A stretch of DNA of 64,000 nt from assembly GCA_963457665.1 (NCBI GenBank), contig OY735224.1, positions 39,608,329-39,672,328 on the forward strand, written 5' to 3'. Source of the stretch: Thysanoteuthis rhombus. Its lineage: Eukaryota; Mollusca; Cephalopoda; Oegopsida; Thysanoteuthidae. The position numbers were made by a program, and so were the translations under genes. The notes under the pieces are model-generated. The model had not been told where the DNA came from. It made no database searches and was given only the letters and a program-made list of their open reading frames with translations. Positions within the stretch are counted from its first letter, which is position 1. Each line of letters begins with the position of its first letter. Of this stretch, positions 1 through 11,537 are shown piece after piece.

Positions 1-143
1 CTACACTAATACGTACGGCTTACAAAACTCGGTAGTATTATAAAGTTATGTTGAGGTGTTTTCGGTTAGTTGTAATGATGCTTCAGCTGTAAAATCATAC
101 TTGATCCGAGAATCATCTTCTGACACATTTGTTGGTTTGACAG

Positions 144-145
<2 letters not shown>

Positions 146-216
<71 letters not shown>
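146..216. repeat. (TA)n microsatellite
   Basis: About 71 bases of uninterrupted TA dinucleotide. The downstream stretch to position 361 shows nothing recognisable. Confidence 0.95.
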
Positions 217-220
<4 letters not shown>

Positions 221-370
221 AATTGACATATTTGGTTCAACAGAATGAATCATAAATTGCGTTATATTATATAGAAACTCATTTGTTATGATCTCCCGTC
301 GTTACACGATTATTATATCATACAATTTAGACGACGCATATGAAATAAACAATTGAAGAAAATGGTGCTG

Positions 371-442
371 TTGCAGATATCGAACCTACGATCAATGGGG
401 TAACTGCTTCGACGTAGTGATGCATTCACCATTGTGCTAAAC
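371..442 (-). repeat. tRNA-like SINE head
   Basis: On the minus strand the segment contains TAGCACAATGG, matching the tRNA A-box pattern, and about 50 bases later GGTTCGATATC, matching a B-box. The spacing fits a tRNA-derived promoter. No convincing full cloverleaf with acceptor stem was found, so I call it a SINE head rather than a tRNA gene. Confidence 0.5.
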
Positions 443-1200
443 AGTCCACCGGTACTGCAAAGGCCAAATAACTGCTTTCAACCCAAGTTCTCATCCCATT
501 TTACATTTGTTATTATGGTGTAATGTGTAAGTCTTCTCCTCTTGAGATTATCAGTCGCTTACTATATAAATGTTTTATCATATGTAGAGAAAGAGGGAAT
601 GAGAAAGAGAGAGGAAACTTATATTCGTATGTATGCCTTGAAAATTTATCAAAGATACTCAAATTTCGGCAAATCATGATTCTATCTTTGGAATTTTAGG
701 AATCTCTTTGTGTATAATGAAGTATTTTGATAGAATAAGTAATATCGTTGTGAATAGAATGAGACCTGGTGGAAGAAGATTGTGTAGCGTAATTTTATCA
801 TTTGTTTGCTAAGTTGTGCAATAAATTTACACTCGTGCTGTATATAGATATACAAAAATATTTTTGTGCCATTTTATGTGGACATCATTTGGGGTATAGT
901 TTACAAAATGTGAAATCTGGTCTACGGACTAGCAACTTAATTGATAAATCATATCTATTGCTTTAAGGTGGTCAATTTATCACTAAATACCAGTACAACA
1001 CCAATCCCCCTCTGCATGGCCAGAGATCTAAAATGTATTTATCACGAAGGGATCATTTTATAAAATAATTACAATGGAAAACTTATCTCCCACTTCTCAT
1101 ACAAAGAATTTACTTACAATATAGACCCTGATTTGAGTACGCAATTTTCTTTTCACATCCTTTCAGGTACAGCGTGGCGATTATAGCGTTACAATACTTT
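443..1200. other. Unassigned intergenic DNA
   Basis: AT-rich, with no open frame of note and no motif that I recognise. I see no repeat shared with the rest of the window. Confidence 0.5.
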
Positions 1201-1215
1201 TACATATATATATAC

Positions 1216-1246
<31 letters not shown>

Positions 1247-1865
1247 GACAGAGAGACAGAGAGAGATAGATTGATAGATCATCAGCAACGGAAAAATCTT
1301 TTTTCTATTTTTTTTACACGTATTCTTACAAATTGAAAATATATTATGTACTATATACGTACGTGTGTGACACTCTTCAATGAATGCAAAGATACTACAC
1401 TCTAATCTTGGACAGAGGTTCAGGGGGCTACATTGATCGTAGGCAAAGTGCACAGCGGGAATACGTAAATAATCACTTCATTTTCATTGGTACTATGCCT
1501 ATACACATACACACACACACATATATATATAATGTGTTTTTATGCATACGCGGATGCATGTGTGGATGGGTGGGTGGTTGATCGTGATTACATATACATA
1601 TCAGTGCACATAATGGGCGCATAGCCATTCCATGCAAGTATATCGATGTACAAGTGTGATATAATAATAGATATAATAATACAGATATAAGCATATAGAT
1701 CTCTAAAGAAGCACATATGTTCACACAGAGATTAATAGATGGCATGTCAGGAAGAAAATAACACAGGAAATATTATCAGCGACTTTTCGGGCTTCTCTTT
1801 ATTCGATGTTTTTCTTTTAAGAAACCGCTGATGCCTCTTCCCACGTGGAATCTTCTTCGCGTGAA
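1201..1865. repeat. (GA)n/(GACA)n microsatellite followed by unassigned DNA
   Basis: 1201-1270 is a TA then GA/GACA simple repeat. A shorter CA/TA tract lies at 1501-1530. The open frames here on both strands are products of these tracts, not genes. Nothing else is recognised up to 1865. Confidence 0.8.
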
Positions 1866-2175
1866 TTGAACAACCGTAGCCATCAGAGATGGCGAAGGTT
1901 CTATCTACCATCATAAGTGCATCTGTCTGTGTATTCTGGCGCCCCTGGCCATACTATTTTGTCTACGGGCTTGAAATTGGTATTAGTACTCTTCCACACC
2001 CCACCTGAAAAAAATTTAAAATCTGGGGCGAAGCTCTTTTTACATTTTGGGGACCTCTTTTTATTCTCCAGAATCTTGATGTTTTATAGATGTTTTTTTA
2101 CCCTTTTCTTTCCAGTAGAAAATGCCAGTGATGTCATAAAGAGAATTTATTCTGGCCATATTTATTTTTAGATGG
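1866..2175 (+). repeat. Interspersed repeat family B, copy 1
   Basis: It begins GAACAACCGTAGCCATC and includes TTTTGTCTACGGGCTTGAA and GCCAGTGATGTCATAAA. Matching copies lie at 9112-9445 and 63195-63500 on the same strand and at 34432-34860 on the opposite strand. No coding capacity or terminal structure is visible, so its class is unknown. Confidence 0.8.
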
Positions 2176-2317
2176 GATTTTCTTTACATGACTTCAATTT
2201 TTTGAAAGCATCTCACATGGCATGCTTACTCTCTGCATTTCTATAATAAAAGACACTATTATTGAATTGAAAGATTAATTTTCTATAAGTCACTAACAAA
2301 CAAATAAAACTTCTCTA

Positions 2318-2778
2318 CAGACTGAACCTCTTTAATATGGAATCGTGTGATCTGGCAACTCTCATTGTCCGACACGTTATGAATCTACTGTGATTAGTTT
2401 ATGGATATGCCACTACAACAGCGCAGAACTTTGTTTATACTGCAGCCGAGTATTTTGGTGACGCAGTCCTGTTAAATCCATGTATTCAGATGTCACCCAA
2501 GAGATCAAGAGATGCAGAAGATGGTGTTAGTACTAAAAGGTTTAAGCTTAAAACATCATACATGCTTGAAAAGGTGTCAAGTATTATTCAAACGAACTTT
2601 TATAAAGAGTTTGTGTTAGTAATGTGTGTATGGCTTAAAGAAACAAAAGGAGCAAATTTTGAAAAAAAAATGGTCTGTAGTCCGGCTTTTCTGTACACCG
2701 GCTTTTCTGTACACCGGCTTTTCTGTAGTCCGGCAATGGTCAGGTCCCAAGCTGTCCAGATTAAAGATGTTCAATCTG
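2318..2778 (+). mobile_element. Non-autonomous pogo/Tigger-like DNA transposon remnant
   Basis: The left end CAGACTGAACCTCTTTAAT and the reverse complement of the right end CAGATTGAACATCTTTAAT are inverted repeats differing at two positions. Inside, from 2490, an open frame starts MSPKRSRDAEDGVSTKR, which resembles the start of Tigger/pogo transposases. The frame then degenerates and reaches an 18-base tandem repeat (CCGGCTTTTCTGTACA-type, three copies near 2680-2735). The transposase core with its DDE triad is absent, so the element is an internal deletion derivative. A TA precedes the left end; TT follows the right one. Confidence 0.65.
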
Positions 2779-2964
2779 TTGTTCGTCTTTTGGTGCTGTA
2801 TACATCATTTCTCAATGGAAACAATATTTCTTTTTTTCAGAATAAGCAAAATTTCGAGCAGGGAAATCAATTGAGAATGTTATGCAGATGTGCTTCTCTA
2901 AAATCTAGAATTGAATTGAGTTATTTATGGGGAAAAGCCAAGCTCATTCTTTCTTATTAAAAAC

Positions 2965-3270
2965 GTAACATTGAATTAAATTGAATCACTAACAAATACT
3001 AAATGTCGTTCGTCTGCTCTATCCTACTGACACAAAGGACTACGCTTGCTAACTCGATTTGATTTGGGGAGTTCCAAAATCGAGACGAAAAAATCTTTTG
3101 AAATTTAGATTCTCCAGGAAATGATCTGAAATACAATCTAAAAATAATATCTATCCAAAATCAAAATAAACGCCTAAAAATAGAGGGAAATCGTGAATAA
3201 ATTTTGCAAAGCCTATTTGGAGGGCCATTTTAGGCTCTGGGTAAAGTCAAAATCTCTAAAAAAAGAAGTG
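2965..3270 (+). repeat. Interspersed repeat family D, copy 1
   Basis: Shares a roughly 300-base sequence with 26505-26820 (AATCACTAACAAATACTAAAT, then TAGATTCTCCAGGAAATGAT and CTCTGGGTAAAGTCAAAA-type blocks). No coding content seen. Confidence 0.7.
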
Positions 3271-3640
3271 GTTCAACTAAAAGCCACGCTCACGACCACA
3301 TTTGAAACTTGCAAGGATCACTAATTTGGCGCATGCAACAGAAACTGGGACTCTGTCAGCAGCCTTTATATTCCAACGGGAGTTGTCTCTCAAGAGACGG
3401 AAAGCTTTACTTCTTTTTTTAATAATAGAAGGAAAAGTTTGAAATAGAAATCTTTAACAAGAGCCAGTATTTCCTGTAGCACCCCAAAATTGTGTTCGAC
3501 ACGTGTGGCAGGGGTGAACAATGAATCTTTCGCTGGCCAAAAGGTACACCTGACCTAAAGTCCGATCATATATACGCCCCCGTAAGAGCTTAAAGCCCAT
3601 CAACTGCATGTCGGGAATTTCAGTCATTGCAGTTCTATGG
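3271..3640. other. Unassigned DNA between repeats
   Basis: No repeat partner or convincing gene found. The 63-codon open frame on the minus strand has no recognisable features. Confidence 0.4.
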
Positions 3641-4280
3641 TTCAACTGCTGGCGAGATTATCCATCATGTTATTTTTAGCTTGCAAAAGATAACGTCGTG
3701 TCATGTTTATTTCAAGTCCTCCAAACAAGCGACAAGATAAAGGTAATAGAGCAGCCACCTTGGTAGTTTGAGCTAATGACTTAGAGGAAGAAACGTAATG
3801 GATGACATTTGTATCTTCCTCTTCAGGGAGAGAATAACAATAACGTTTTAGGTAATTATGTATATTATGGTATCTTAGCGTGTGCAGCACATATATTTCA
3901 CCTCACCATATGCTGTAACCTACTTACGTTCAGGTCGATAAGGATTTAATAGACTCTCGTTATTACTCGGAGCACCGTTATAACGAATGTACTGTTATAA
4001 TGGGTGGATTGAAAGTGCAGCATACAAATTAAAAAATATGGCATGCACATTCAAAAATAAATTACGTGTCCTTTTCTCTTCAAAAAGGTAAAAAAAAACA
4101 ATAAATACGTTTGTGCAATGTAGAGGTTTAGGTAAATATGTATGTGTTATGGTGTCTTCTGTAGTGCAGTGTGTATATTTCACTCTACCTTATAGTGGTC
4201 GACTTACGCCCAGGTTGAGTTGCATCCATACTTCCAGAACGTAACCCGGACGTAATTCGACGCAGGGATGTATCTTCTTT
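3641..4280 (+). repeat. Interspersed repeat family E, with an internal partial duplication
   Basis: Shares blocks with 48110-48420: GAGCTAATGACTTA, ATGGATGACATTTGT, GGTCGACTTA(C/T)GCCCAG and AACCCGGACG. Within this copy the segment near 3842-3930 (TTTAGGTAATTATGTAT...) recurs near 4128-4195. The GC-balanced end looks like part of a structured RNA-derived element, but I could not identify it. Confidence 0.7.
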
Positions 4281-4424
4281 TGTAGAAGGATAATCAATTT
4301 TACTCTGACGCAAGCCAGATACTGCCATATATTGCTGAAAGAAAGAACAAATTGAAAAATTGTCAATGAAAAAAGGAAACTAGGAGATAATCGAGTGGAA
4401 AATTAAGTCGAAAAGGTCTGATTA

Positions 4425-5030
4425 GTCCCTCAATAGAAACCATCGCATGACCAACGTCATTTCGCAGCATACCTCATTGGGGTGATCAATTAAAAAATGG
4501 AAGAAACAATGGATGTTACCCCTCTTGCATTTTGTTGGACAGAGATCACTAAAAAAAACTCCGATTTAAAAAAAAGTTTGGGTGGACTAATTTAGTATAG
4601 ACTTACATTGTAAATTGAAACTAAAACCTATTTGGAGGCGGGGGAATCGAATAACCTTTTTCTAGTCATAATTAGGGGTGATTTTTGGAATTTTCAGCCC
4701 TCTTGCTCCGTTGATGCAGCCTATACGGGTGACCCATTGAGAGAGAGAGAGAGAGAGAAAGTCACTCAGCCAGACCAGATTAAATACTGAAGATACCTGT
4801 GTCGACAGTTTTGGTGCCAGTGTCTAGCACACACATGGATCAGTCAGTGCTAGCCAGTCAGTCTCACCTAACAACTTGAGAAACCTATGTTGACAGTGGT
4901 GATGACAGTTTCGGTTGACGGTTTCTAACATATACATGAATACATAGCAAACCAGCCAGACCCACGTGAAAATTTAGGAAACCTATGTTGACAGTTACAG
5001 TGACAGTTTTTGATGACGTTTTTAATCGAG
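4425..5030 (-). repeat. Interspersed repeat family A, reverse copy, with tandem extension
   Basis: 4425-4815 is a reverse-orientation copy of family A (CTCAATAGAAACCATCGCATG, GGGGTGATCAATTAAAAAATG, ACTGAAGATACCTGTG). The last segment is then repeated about every 100 bases to 5030, each unit carrying AGCCAG followed by AAACCTATGTTGACAGT. A (GA)n tract lies at 4738-4757. Confidence 0.75.
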
Positions 5031-5270
5031 TGGAAATTTGAAATAAAAAAGAATACAAGCAAAAAAAGAAAAAAAGGATTAAGAGAAAGATAGAGAGGGA
5101 AAAAAACGTTTAAGCTTAAATAGAAAAAAAAGAAAGAAAGAACGTACTCTTTTTTTTTCTTTTTTTTTTTTCAAAAAAGCAGAACGAGGTTTTAGGATAC
5201 AGCCCGAAAAAAATACGTCAAAGTACTTTTGAAAGGTCTCTCAAGCAATCGGGAAAACTCAATCTTGAGA
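5031..5270. repeat. Poly-A/poly-T rich low-complexity DNA
   Basis: A-rich runs (5041-5150) abut a T-rich run (5149-5175), giving potential cruciform-like asymmetry. No gene. Confidence 0.7.
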
Positions 5271-5660
5271 TATCAATCCGCGGGATTATTTTTCTGAGGC
5301 TAATTCCAAGCGAGAAATTAATCCGCCTCGGACGACAAGATAACGCCAGCGGTGAGAACTCATTACAGAGTCACGTGACAACGCTGATGGACACCAGATG
5401 TTGTCAGGGTTTCAAAGTAGCAGAAGCATGACATCTGCTCACTAACACCCCAAGAGGCAATGTGTGTCCTGACTATAAGATAAGCGTAAAGTAAATAGAA
5501 AGCACTCGGAGAGCGTGTACTTCTGCCACCCCTATTAGAAACAGTCAAGCGAAACTGTCATCAAGACTTTCAGGCAGTGGGTCGTGGTGCTTAGTATCTT
5601 TTGCGTACTGTGTGCTACGGATACACATAAACGTAAAGATATTTCAGCGCCTGTAAAAGG
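5271..5660. promoter_or_regulatory. Candidate cis-regulatory island with clustered K50-homeodomain-type sites
   Basis: This stretch is not shared with any repeat in the window and has more CpG than its surroundings. It contains the inverted pair AATCCGCGGGATTA at 5275-5288 and TTAATCC at 5318-5324. Known biology: TAATCC is the core of Otx/Bicoid-type (K50) homeodomains. A role as an upstream enhancer or promoter of the homeobox gene 15 kb away is inference only. A GTGAGA after CCAGCG near 5350 could be a splice donor, but no coding exon is evident. Confidence 0.3.
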
Positions 5661-5930
5661 TTATGGACAGTTTGACACAATGTAGGGATGGCGGTCCCGA
5701 CTGCAAATATTAGAGATGTAATGGGAAAATTTGAATTAAACTCTATCATCAGTGTCCAATCAAATTTACCTTTTTCTTTCATTAATTTGCTTATTTCTTT
5801 TTATTCATTCGCTGTTCTCCTACATTTCACCAAAAGGCTTTTGCGGTCCCTAGCTTTTTACAGACACTAAAATGATTTTGCCTTTTTGTCCATCCATAGC
5901 ACATGGCACAACTTAGATACAAAGCATCAT
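5661..5930. other. Unassigned DNA
   Basis: A 60-codon open frame starting at 5688 has no recognisable domain and no splice context; probably chance. Confidence 0.4.
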
Positions 5931-6340
5931 ACGCTACTAGTCAACAAAAACTTTTTTCAGTTTTTAAGCTGGTCTGTCGTATATATGGATATATCGGGCG
6001 TACATGTTGCATCAATGGAGCTAAAGGGCTGACAATTTAAACTTTTACACCTTACCATGTCTACAGAAAACTTTTTTTGTCTTTTGTTTTGAAAATATTC
6101 TTAAATGTTTTTTTTTAGTAAGGATTCAGTTTACAATGTGAGTGTATGCTAAATTGGTCTTTTCGTTTCTGTCGGTGGCGTTCGCGCTCGAATTTTGAAA
6201 AATCAAGGTGTTTATTGATCGTCGCCACCAAGAGGCATTCATCCATTTTCATTTCTTAATTGATCACCCTTAACAGAGCATGTTGCCCGGAGACGTTGTG
6301 CACGTGATGTTTCCTAATTGAGTGACTTAAACAGAATTCC
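5931..6340 (+). repeat. Interspersed repeat family A, forward copy
   Basis: Contains the ordered blocks CAGTTTTTAAGCTGGTCTG, GGAGCTAAAGGGCTGA, TTAATTGATCACCCTTAACA and CCTAATTGAGTGACTTAA. Other forward copies are at 10580-11020, 27500-27775 and 58040-58475; reverse copies are at 4425, 20585, 55335 and 63850. Length about 400-450 bases. Confidence 0.8.
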
Positions 6341-6404
6341 CATCATTGATACCAGAATGAAAATCAATTCACAAATAGGTACGACGCCAGGAAGGTAACT
6401 TCAA

Positions 6405-7180
6405 GTATTATTGGACCCATCCGAAAACTCAACCACTTCTTCCTCAGCCTATGACCCACCCTTCCACCAAATATCATTGAAAACCATTTATACATTTGGG
6501 AGATATTGTGTGAATATATCAATGTATAAAAACAAGAACCAAGAGTGAGGCATCAACTATGAGGTTTAAACGCCATTATTGCTGGATCACGTGACCCTGA
6601 ACAGAAGATACTTTTAGGTAAGCATATCACCAAAAACTCGTTTCCATGGAATTTCAAGTAAATCAAACTCAAAACAGCAGAGAAAATCGATTTTATACCA
6701 TAAAGTTGGAACACCTTTATTGCTAGATAACGTGAGTGGAAGATTTTTCAAGGTAAGAACCATCTAATCAAGGGACACCTTTCAACCAAGTTTTTTCAGT
6801 AAATCTGGCGTGAAACAGTTGAAAAACAATTTGGGGACCAACCGAACGACTGACAAGGCCTATCACACAAAGGTGAGGATACCACCAAATATGAAAATCT
6901 ATCTCTTGATAGAGAGGAAATCACCCGGATTCGGCCTGTAATTCAAACAATTCTTCCCTGCACCTTGGCAAACCCTTCCAGAAAATTTCATTGTAATTCC
7001 CAGGGAGCTTTTGGAGATATTGTGTAGAGATATAGTTACGATGTCCCAGCTAACAAAATTGACGCCATGATAAAGTTTCTGCACAGTTACATAGACTTCT
7101 TGTAACGTTACATCAACGTTTCCTTGTAGTCTCTCCACAACATCCCAACGTTGCAGACAACGTTCCTTCATCATTTTAGG
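6405..7180 (+). repeat. Interspersed repeat family C, several diverged units
   Basis: Units carry GACCCACCCTTCCACCAAAT, a run like CATTGAAAACCATTTATAC, and GGAGATATTGTGTG, which recur at 6925-7030 in a diverged form. The same family is seen forward at 36126-36540 and 52790-52905 and reverse at 30700-31080, 32690-33170 and 42350-42530. No coding capacity. Confidence 0.65.
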
Positions 7181-7475
7181 GAAATATTAGAAGGACATAC
7201 TTAATCTAAATTAGTGTTTCTCAATTGAAGAGATATGTACTCCCGTACGTATAGATTAGAAAAGAAAAAAAAAAGAAAGTATGTTGATATTTTTCTTAGA
7301 ATGTGCGGAACTATCAGGTTTGGCTTCAGAAAAATACACGATTGCAACTTTACAGTAACATACCCATAACCTCAAATATCCCCCAAACAAAATGCAACCT
7401 GTCTTCAATGTTACAGGATTGTTCCGTGTTAGCTGGGGCAAAGAATGTAATTGTAAAAAAAATACTGGCCTAAAA
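7181..7475. other. Unassigned DNA
   Basis: Nothing recognised; the small open frames on both strands overlap each other and lack features. Confidence 0.4.
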
Positions 7476-7479
7476 TTCG

Positions 7480-8010
7480 AAATGTGGCCTCAAAAAATAA
7501 CCCTGCCCACTCTCAGGGGATCAGTAAGCCTCAGAGCAGCACCTTCCCATTGCACTAAGAGGAAAGAGTTGGGTTTGCCCTGACGCCTTTGCAACACCAG
7601 TTGCAGGGACTGGAGCAATTTTATGAGCCTCTCGTATACGGAACCCAGCATTAAACCGACCTTGTGTCGCATCTTGCTCTCTTGGGGGAGCAAGTAAATT
7701 CTAATGAAAGTGTCTTATCTGTTTGCAGTCATTCTTTGGTAGCTTTGCATTGGTGCAATACAGAGGCCGATGATGGCTCGGTATTGCTTAGTGCGAGAGG
7801 CCAGGGATTCATCCTGAGGCCTCAAAAAATGACCCTGCCAAGTCTCGGGTGAGCAGTACGCCCCGGGGCAGCATCTTCACATTACGCTAAAAAGGAAGGA
7901 TCGGGCTTGCAACATTTTGAGCTTTACACATATGGAAACCCACACTAAACCAACATTGTGTCACATCTTACTCTTGTGGTGAAGGAAGTAAATACGGATC
8001 AAAGTGTAGT
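7480..8010 (+). repeat. Diverged direct duplication, about 310-base period
   Basis: Blocks in 7487-7705 (GCCTCAAAAAATAACCCTGC, GAGCAGCACCTTCCCATTGC, TTGTGTCGCATCTTGCTCT) recur in order in 7820-8005 (GCCTCAAAAAATGACCCTGC, GGCAGCATCTTCACATTACG, TTGTGTCACATCTTACTCT). The copies differ by substitutions and indels, so the duplication is old. No gene is seen. Confidence 0.75.
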
Positions 8011-9111
8011 ATTTGTGCACTCTTACGAATGTTATAGACAAATAAACAAACAGAAAAATCACATTATCCGTTATACAAACGTGTGTGTGTAGTACAGGAA
8101 GAACATTAATCAGATGATATTTACATAAAATCGGGTGATAAATTGGGACTTGCAATAGGATTTTAAAATAATCTAACGTCTTAAAAATAATGAATGCTTC
8201 TATTTAAAATGTTATCATTTCAAAAAAAAGATGCGTTAGTGATTCTCCTGTGTGAAGATCTAGTCTGGGCAGAGCTGCCAAATTCATTTTTAAATTTGCA
8301 TTTAAAACTGAGTCAAAAACGTCTTACGACATCCAGGAACATTTACAGTCTCCAGATGTTTTCCATTGTAAATTAAACAAACATATTACTTGTTTTGATG
8401 AAACCCTTGTAAATAGCAATTCATGACACGACCTGAAGCATCCAGAACAAAGGTTCTCAACCTTTTTTTCATCCTCTTATCTCAACCCTGATGAAGATTT
8501 TCAGCGTCATTCCATACTTCCCGATAGTGAAGGTTTATTCTAGCGACACACTATGAAGAAAATTATCTAAAAATCTATGAATGTAATATTGCAATGCAAT
8601 ATTACTCATTTTCTTTCACGAGTTCGATTTTTCTATTTCTAATTCGTTCGTGTTTCTCAGTCTACGAAGATGGATTGGTCTCTATGGCAACCGGAATATC
8701 CCATTTTTATCACACCCCCCCCCATTTCCTGCTGAACTGTCATCAATGTATTCCATTTGACCAACTCCATGATGGAAAATATATCAGTCAGTTAAGTAAT
8801 TGACAATTTAAACGAATACGTACGCCTCATTCACACACTCTTTGAAATAGATTTTTTTTTAAACTCTAAATTGGTAGCCATGAACAAGTTACATAACTTA
8901 CATTTCGGTATGTCAGTCAGTGGCAGCAATAATGCTAGAGATGCAAACGCGTCTAAGAAATTAGTCAATGTCTTTTCTTTCAAATTATCTTGCCGGATTA
9001 TGGTAAGCCAAAGCCATTTCTGTGTACATCGAACAAATAATTTTATTATGGGATTCGAATGCGTCTCATATCTTCGAAGCATGTTATACCTGACATACAC
9101 ATGAATAATTG
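8011..9111. other. Mostly unassigned DNA with two short repeat traces
   Basis: 8215-8345 shares GTGTGAAGATCTAGT and nearby sequence with 48520-48625. At 8451 AAAGGTTCTCAACCTTTTTTTC resembles a hAT terminus, but no partner end was found. Overlapping open frames on both strands at 8831-9127 have no recognisable domain. Confidence 0.45.
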
Positions 9112-9445
9112 AACAACGAAGCACCAAAGATGGCGAAGGGTAATATCCTGTTTAATATGTGCATGTGTTCATGCGTTCCAGCGCTTATAGCCATACTGTT
9201 TTGTCTACAGACTTGAAAAATTGGCATCAGAACTCTCTTCTTGAAACTTTTCTCTTGGTTTTTCGGATAAAAAGCTCTTTTGACCTTCCGAGGACTTTAT
9301 GTTGCCTGGTTCGTTTGTAACATGAAGATTCTCCATTACTTAGATGTTCCTAGATGTTTTCTCACTCTGTTTTAGATGTTTCCCAGTGAAAAACACCCGT
9401 GATGTCATAAATAGAAATTATCCTGATCATATTTATTCTTCAATG
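9112..9445 (+). repeat. Interspersed repeat family B, copy 2
   Basis: Matches 1866-2175 in order: GAACAACGAAGCACCAAAGA, CATACTGTTTTGTCTACAG and CCGTGATGTCATAAATAGA. Confidence 0.8.
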
Positions 9446-10579
9446 GAATTTTTTTCATGACTTAAATTTCGATGCTCCGGACAATCATTGATTGCAAGTA
9501 ACTACAAATTATTTGATATACATGGATGTTTCTTGACAACTTTTGATAAATTTGGGTAGATTCCTAGATTATGTGCGTAAAACTCTTGCTGGCCTAAAAA
9601 TGAACTGAAGATTAACTCTCTCCAATAAGAATAACAGAAGTAAATACATGATGTGCATTACTATTCCTTTGACTGAATTAAATTGTTGATCATTGGGTGG
9701 ATGAGATAGTAAAGGTTAAAGGCTTCTATGGAAATAAAGTTGTTTTTAATCATTTTATTGTGCGCCGTTTTAACATCGAGTGGGCAAGCGTGTGAAACGT
9801 TAAAACTTTTTGTGGAAATTAAGTTATTTTTTTCTAGTGTTGAAAAGTGTAAATTGCCAAATTACATTTGTGTTAGCTTTAGTTCATTTTAATGGTGATC
9901 TGTATTTTACGCACATAAAGTAGAATTCTACCCCCAAATAATTTTTGTTATGAGATTTGAATGTGCCTCATATCTTTAAATATTGCTCTACCGAATGCCA
10001 ACAACACGATGGATTGTTATTATTTGATATGCAACCTTGTTTCTTGATAAATTTTGACAACTTTTTGAATCTTGATCCGTCTCAGTCTAACAGAATAGGA
10101 TTTTCTGAATTACCGCCAAAATTTCTGAGATGGGGAATCATTATTACTATTACTAGGTTACCCGTGTTGTCAAAAATGATGGCATGTATATGAAATATAT
10201 GTATTATTGTGTCATCCACAGATAGCTGTTTCGTTGTATTACAACTCTTCAGTGTAGACTATACATTATCCCATCCAGAACCGCGACGTAGGATCGAATC
10301 CTTTACTTGAGACCCAGAGGCTGGTATCCTATCTCTGCTCCACGGAACTGGGTGGTCAGTAAAGTTGAATTTAGGCGATACATTTATTTATGCATATATT
10401 CCTCATCCACCAGAATGCTCTATTCCTCTATTGGAAGAGCATTGCATAAGCTTATAACGAACGAGTTACCTCACTTGAAGAGTGCTCAACCCTGAATAGG
10501 GGAGCGTTATGAAATATGTGTATATACACATTGCATTTCATATTCGTGGATTATAGAGATTCGCATTGCTTGGAGAATA
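9446..10579. other. Mostly unassigned DNA; possible tRNA-like trace near 10275-10310
   Basis: AT-rich. The open frame 9957-10193 has no domain. Near 10285 the minus strand carries AGGATTCGATCCT, a T-arm-like palindrome, suggesting a decayed SINE head. No other feature is supported. Confidence 0.4.
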
Positions 10580-11020
10580 GCGTTCTGATGACCACAAACC
10601 GATTTTTATTAGAAATCCCCAGCCAAAACTATCACTTAAACTGTTTATGTAGGTTTCTTCAGTTTTTAAACTGGTCTGACTGGCTATGAATGTACGTACC
10701 ACACGTACGTGCCACCCCCAGAGGACTTGAAATTTAAACATTTATTCATCATTATGTTTGCAATAGCTTCTTTTTTTTTTTTAAATTACCTCCCAAAATA
10801 AGTTTTAGGGGAGTTAATGTCGGACAGGGTTCAGGTTTGTTCCTTTGGAAATTCAGACTTTATCAATGATCACCATCCAACGAAAGGCGAGAGAAGTAAC
10901 TGATATTTTGATCACCCCATCTCTAATTTTCAAATTGATCACCTTCAACACGGCGTGCTGCCAAAAGACATAGATTACGAGACGGTTTCTTTTGTGAAAC
11001 TAACCAGACCTGTTATTCTT
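10580..11020 (+). repeat. Interspersed repeat family A, forward copy
   Basis: Has CAGTTTTTAAACTGGTCTGA, CAAATTGATCACCTTCAACA, GCGTGCTGCCAAAAGAC and AACTAACCAGACCTGTT in the family order. A T-run interrupts it at 10770. Confidence 0.8.
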
Positions 11021-11485
11021 CGTTTTTGCTTTTAATACTTTCAGCATTTTTATCATTCTTCAAATTCAGCATTTTTACTACCTCATCAGAACATTAAATT
11101 CTGTTTTCATGTGGTTCCCGACTTGATGATAATACAGAGGAGTGGTGCCTCTTAGCACGACAAAAGACAAATAAATATACAGATAAAGACACAGGGCGTA
11201 TTATCATAGTTAGAAGTGCCGATTTATTCGAACGGGTGTCCTCATCTCGGGTGGAGGGATAAGAAGGGTGGAATGAATTTGGAATAATGAAAATTCACTG
11301 TATATGCCGGCAAGTTGGTAGGATTTTTAAGCATGAAGTACTTCCTCCAATGGATCATATTAGTCCGTTTAGACCCGATCATCCTGACACTGGCGGACAT
11401 TATGGTACCTGTTGGGTAGTCGATTTATCCGGCAAATACTGTAATGAACTTGAACTAACATTTCAGTTTTGAGGTAAACGTCAAC

Positions 11486-11537
<52 letters not shown>

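Noticed and set aside
371-442. Functional tRNA gene
   Set aside because: A- and B-box words are present, but I could not pair an acceptor stem or anticodon arm convincingly.
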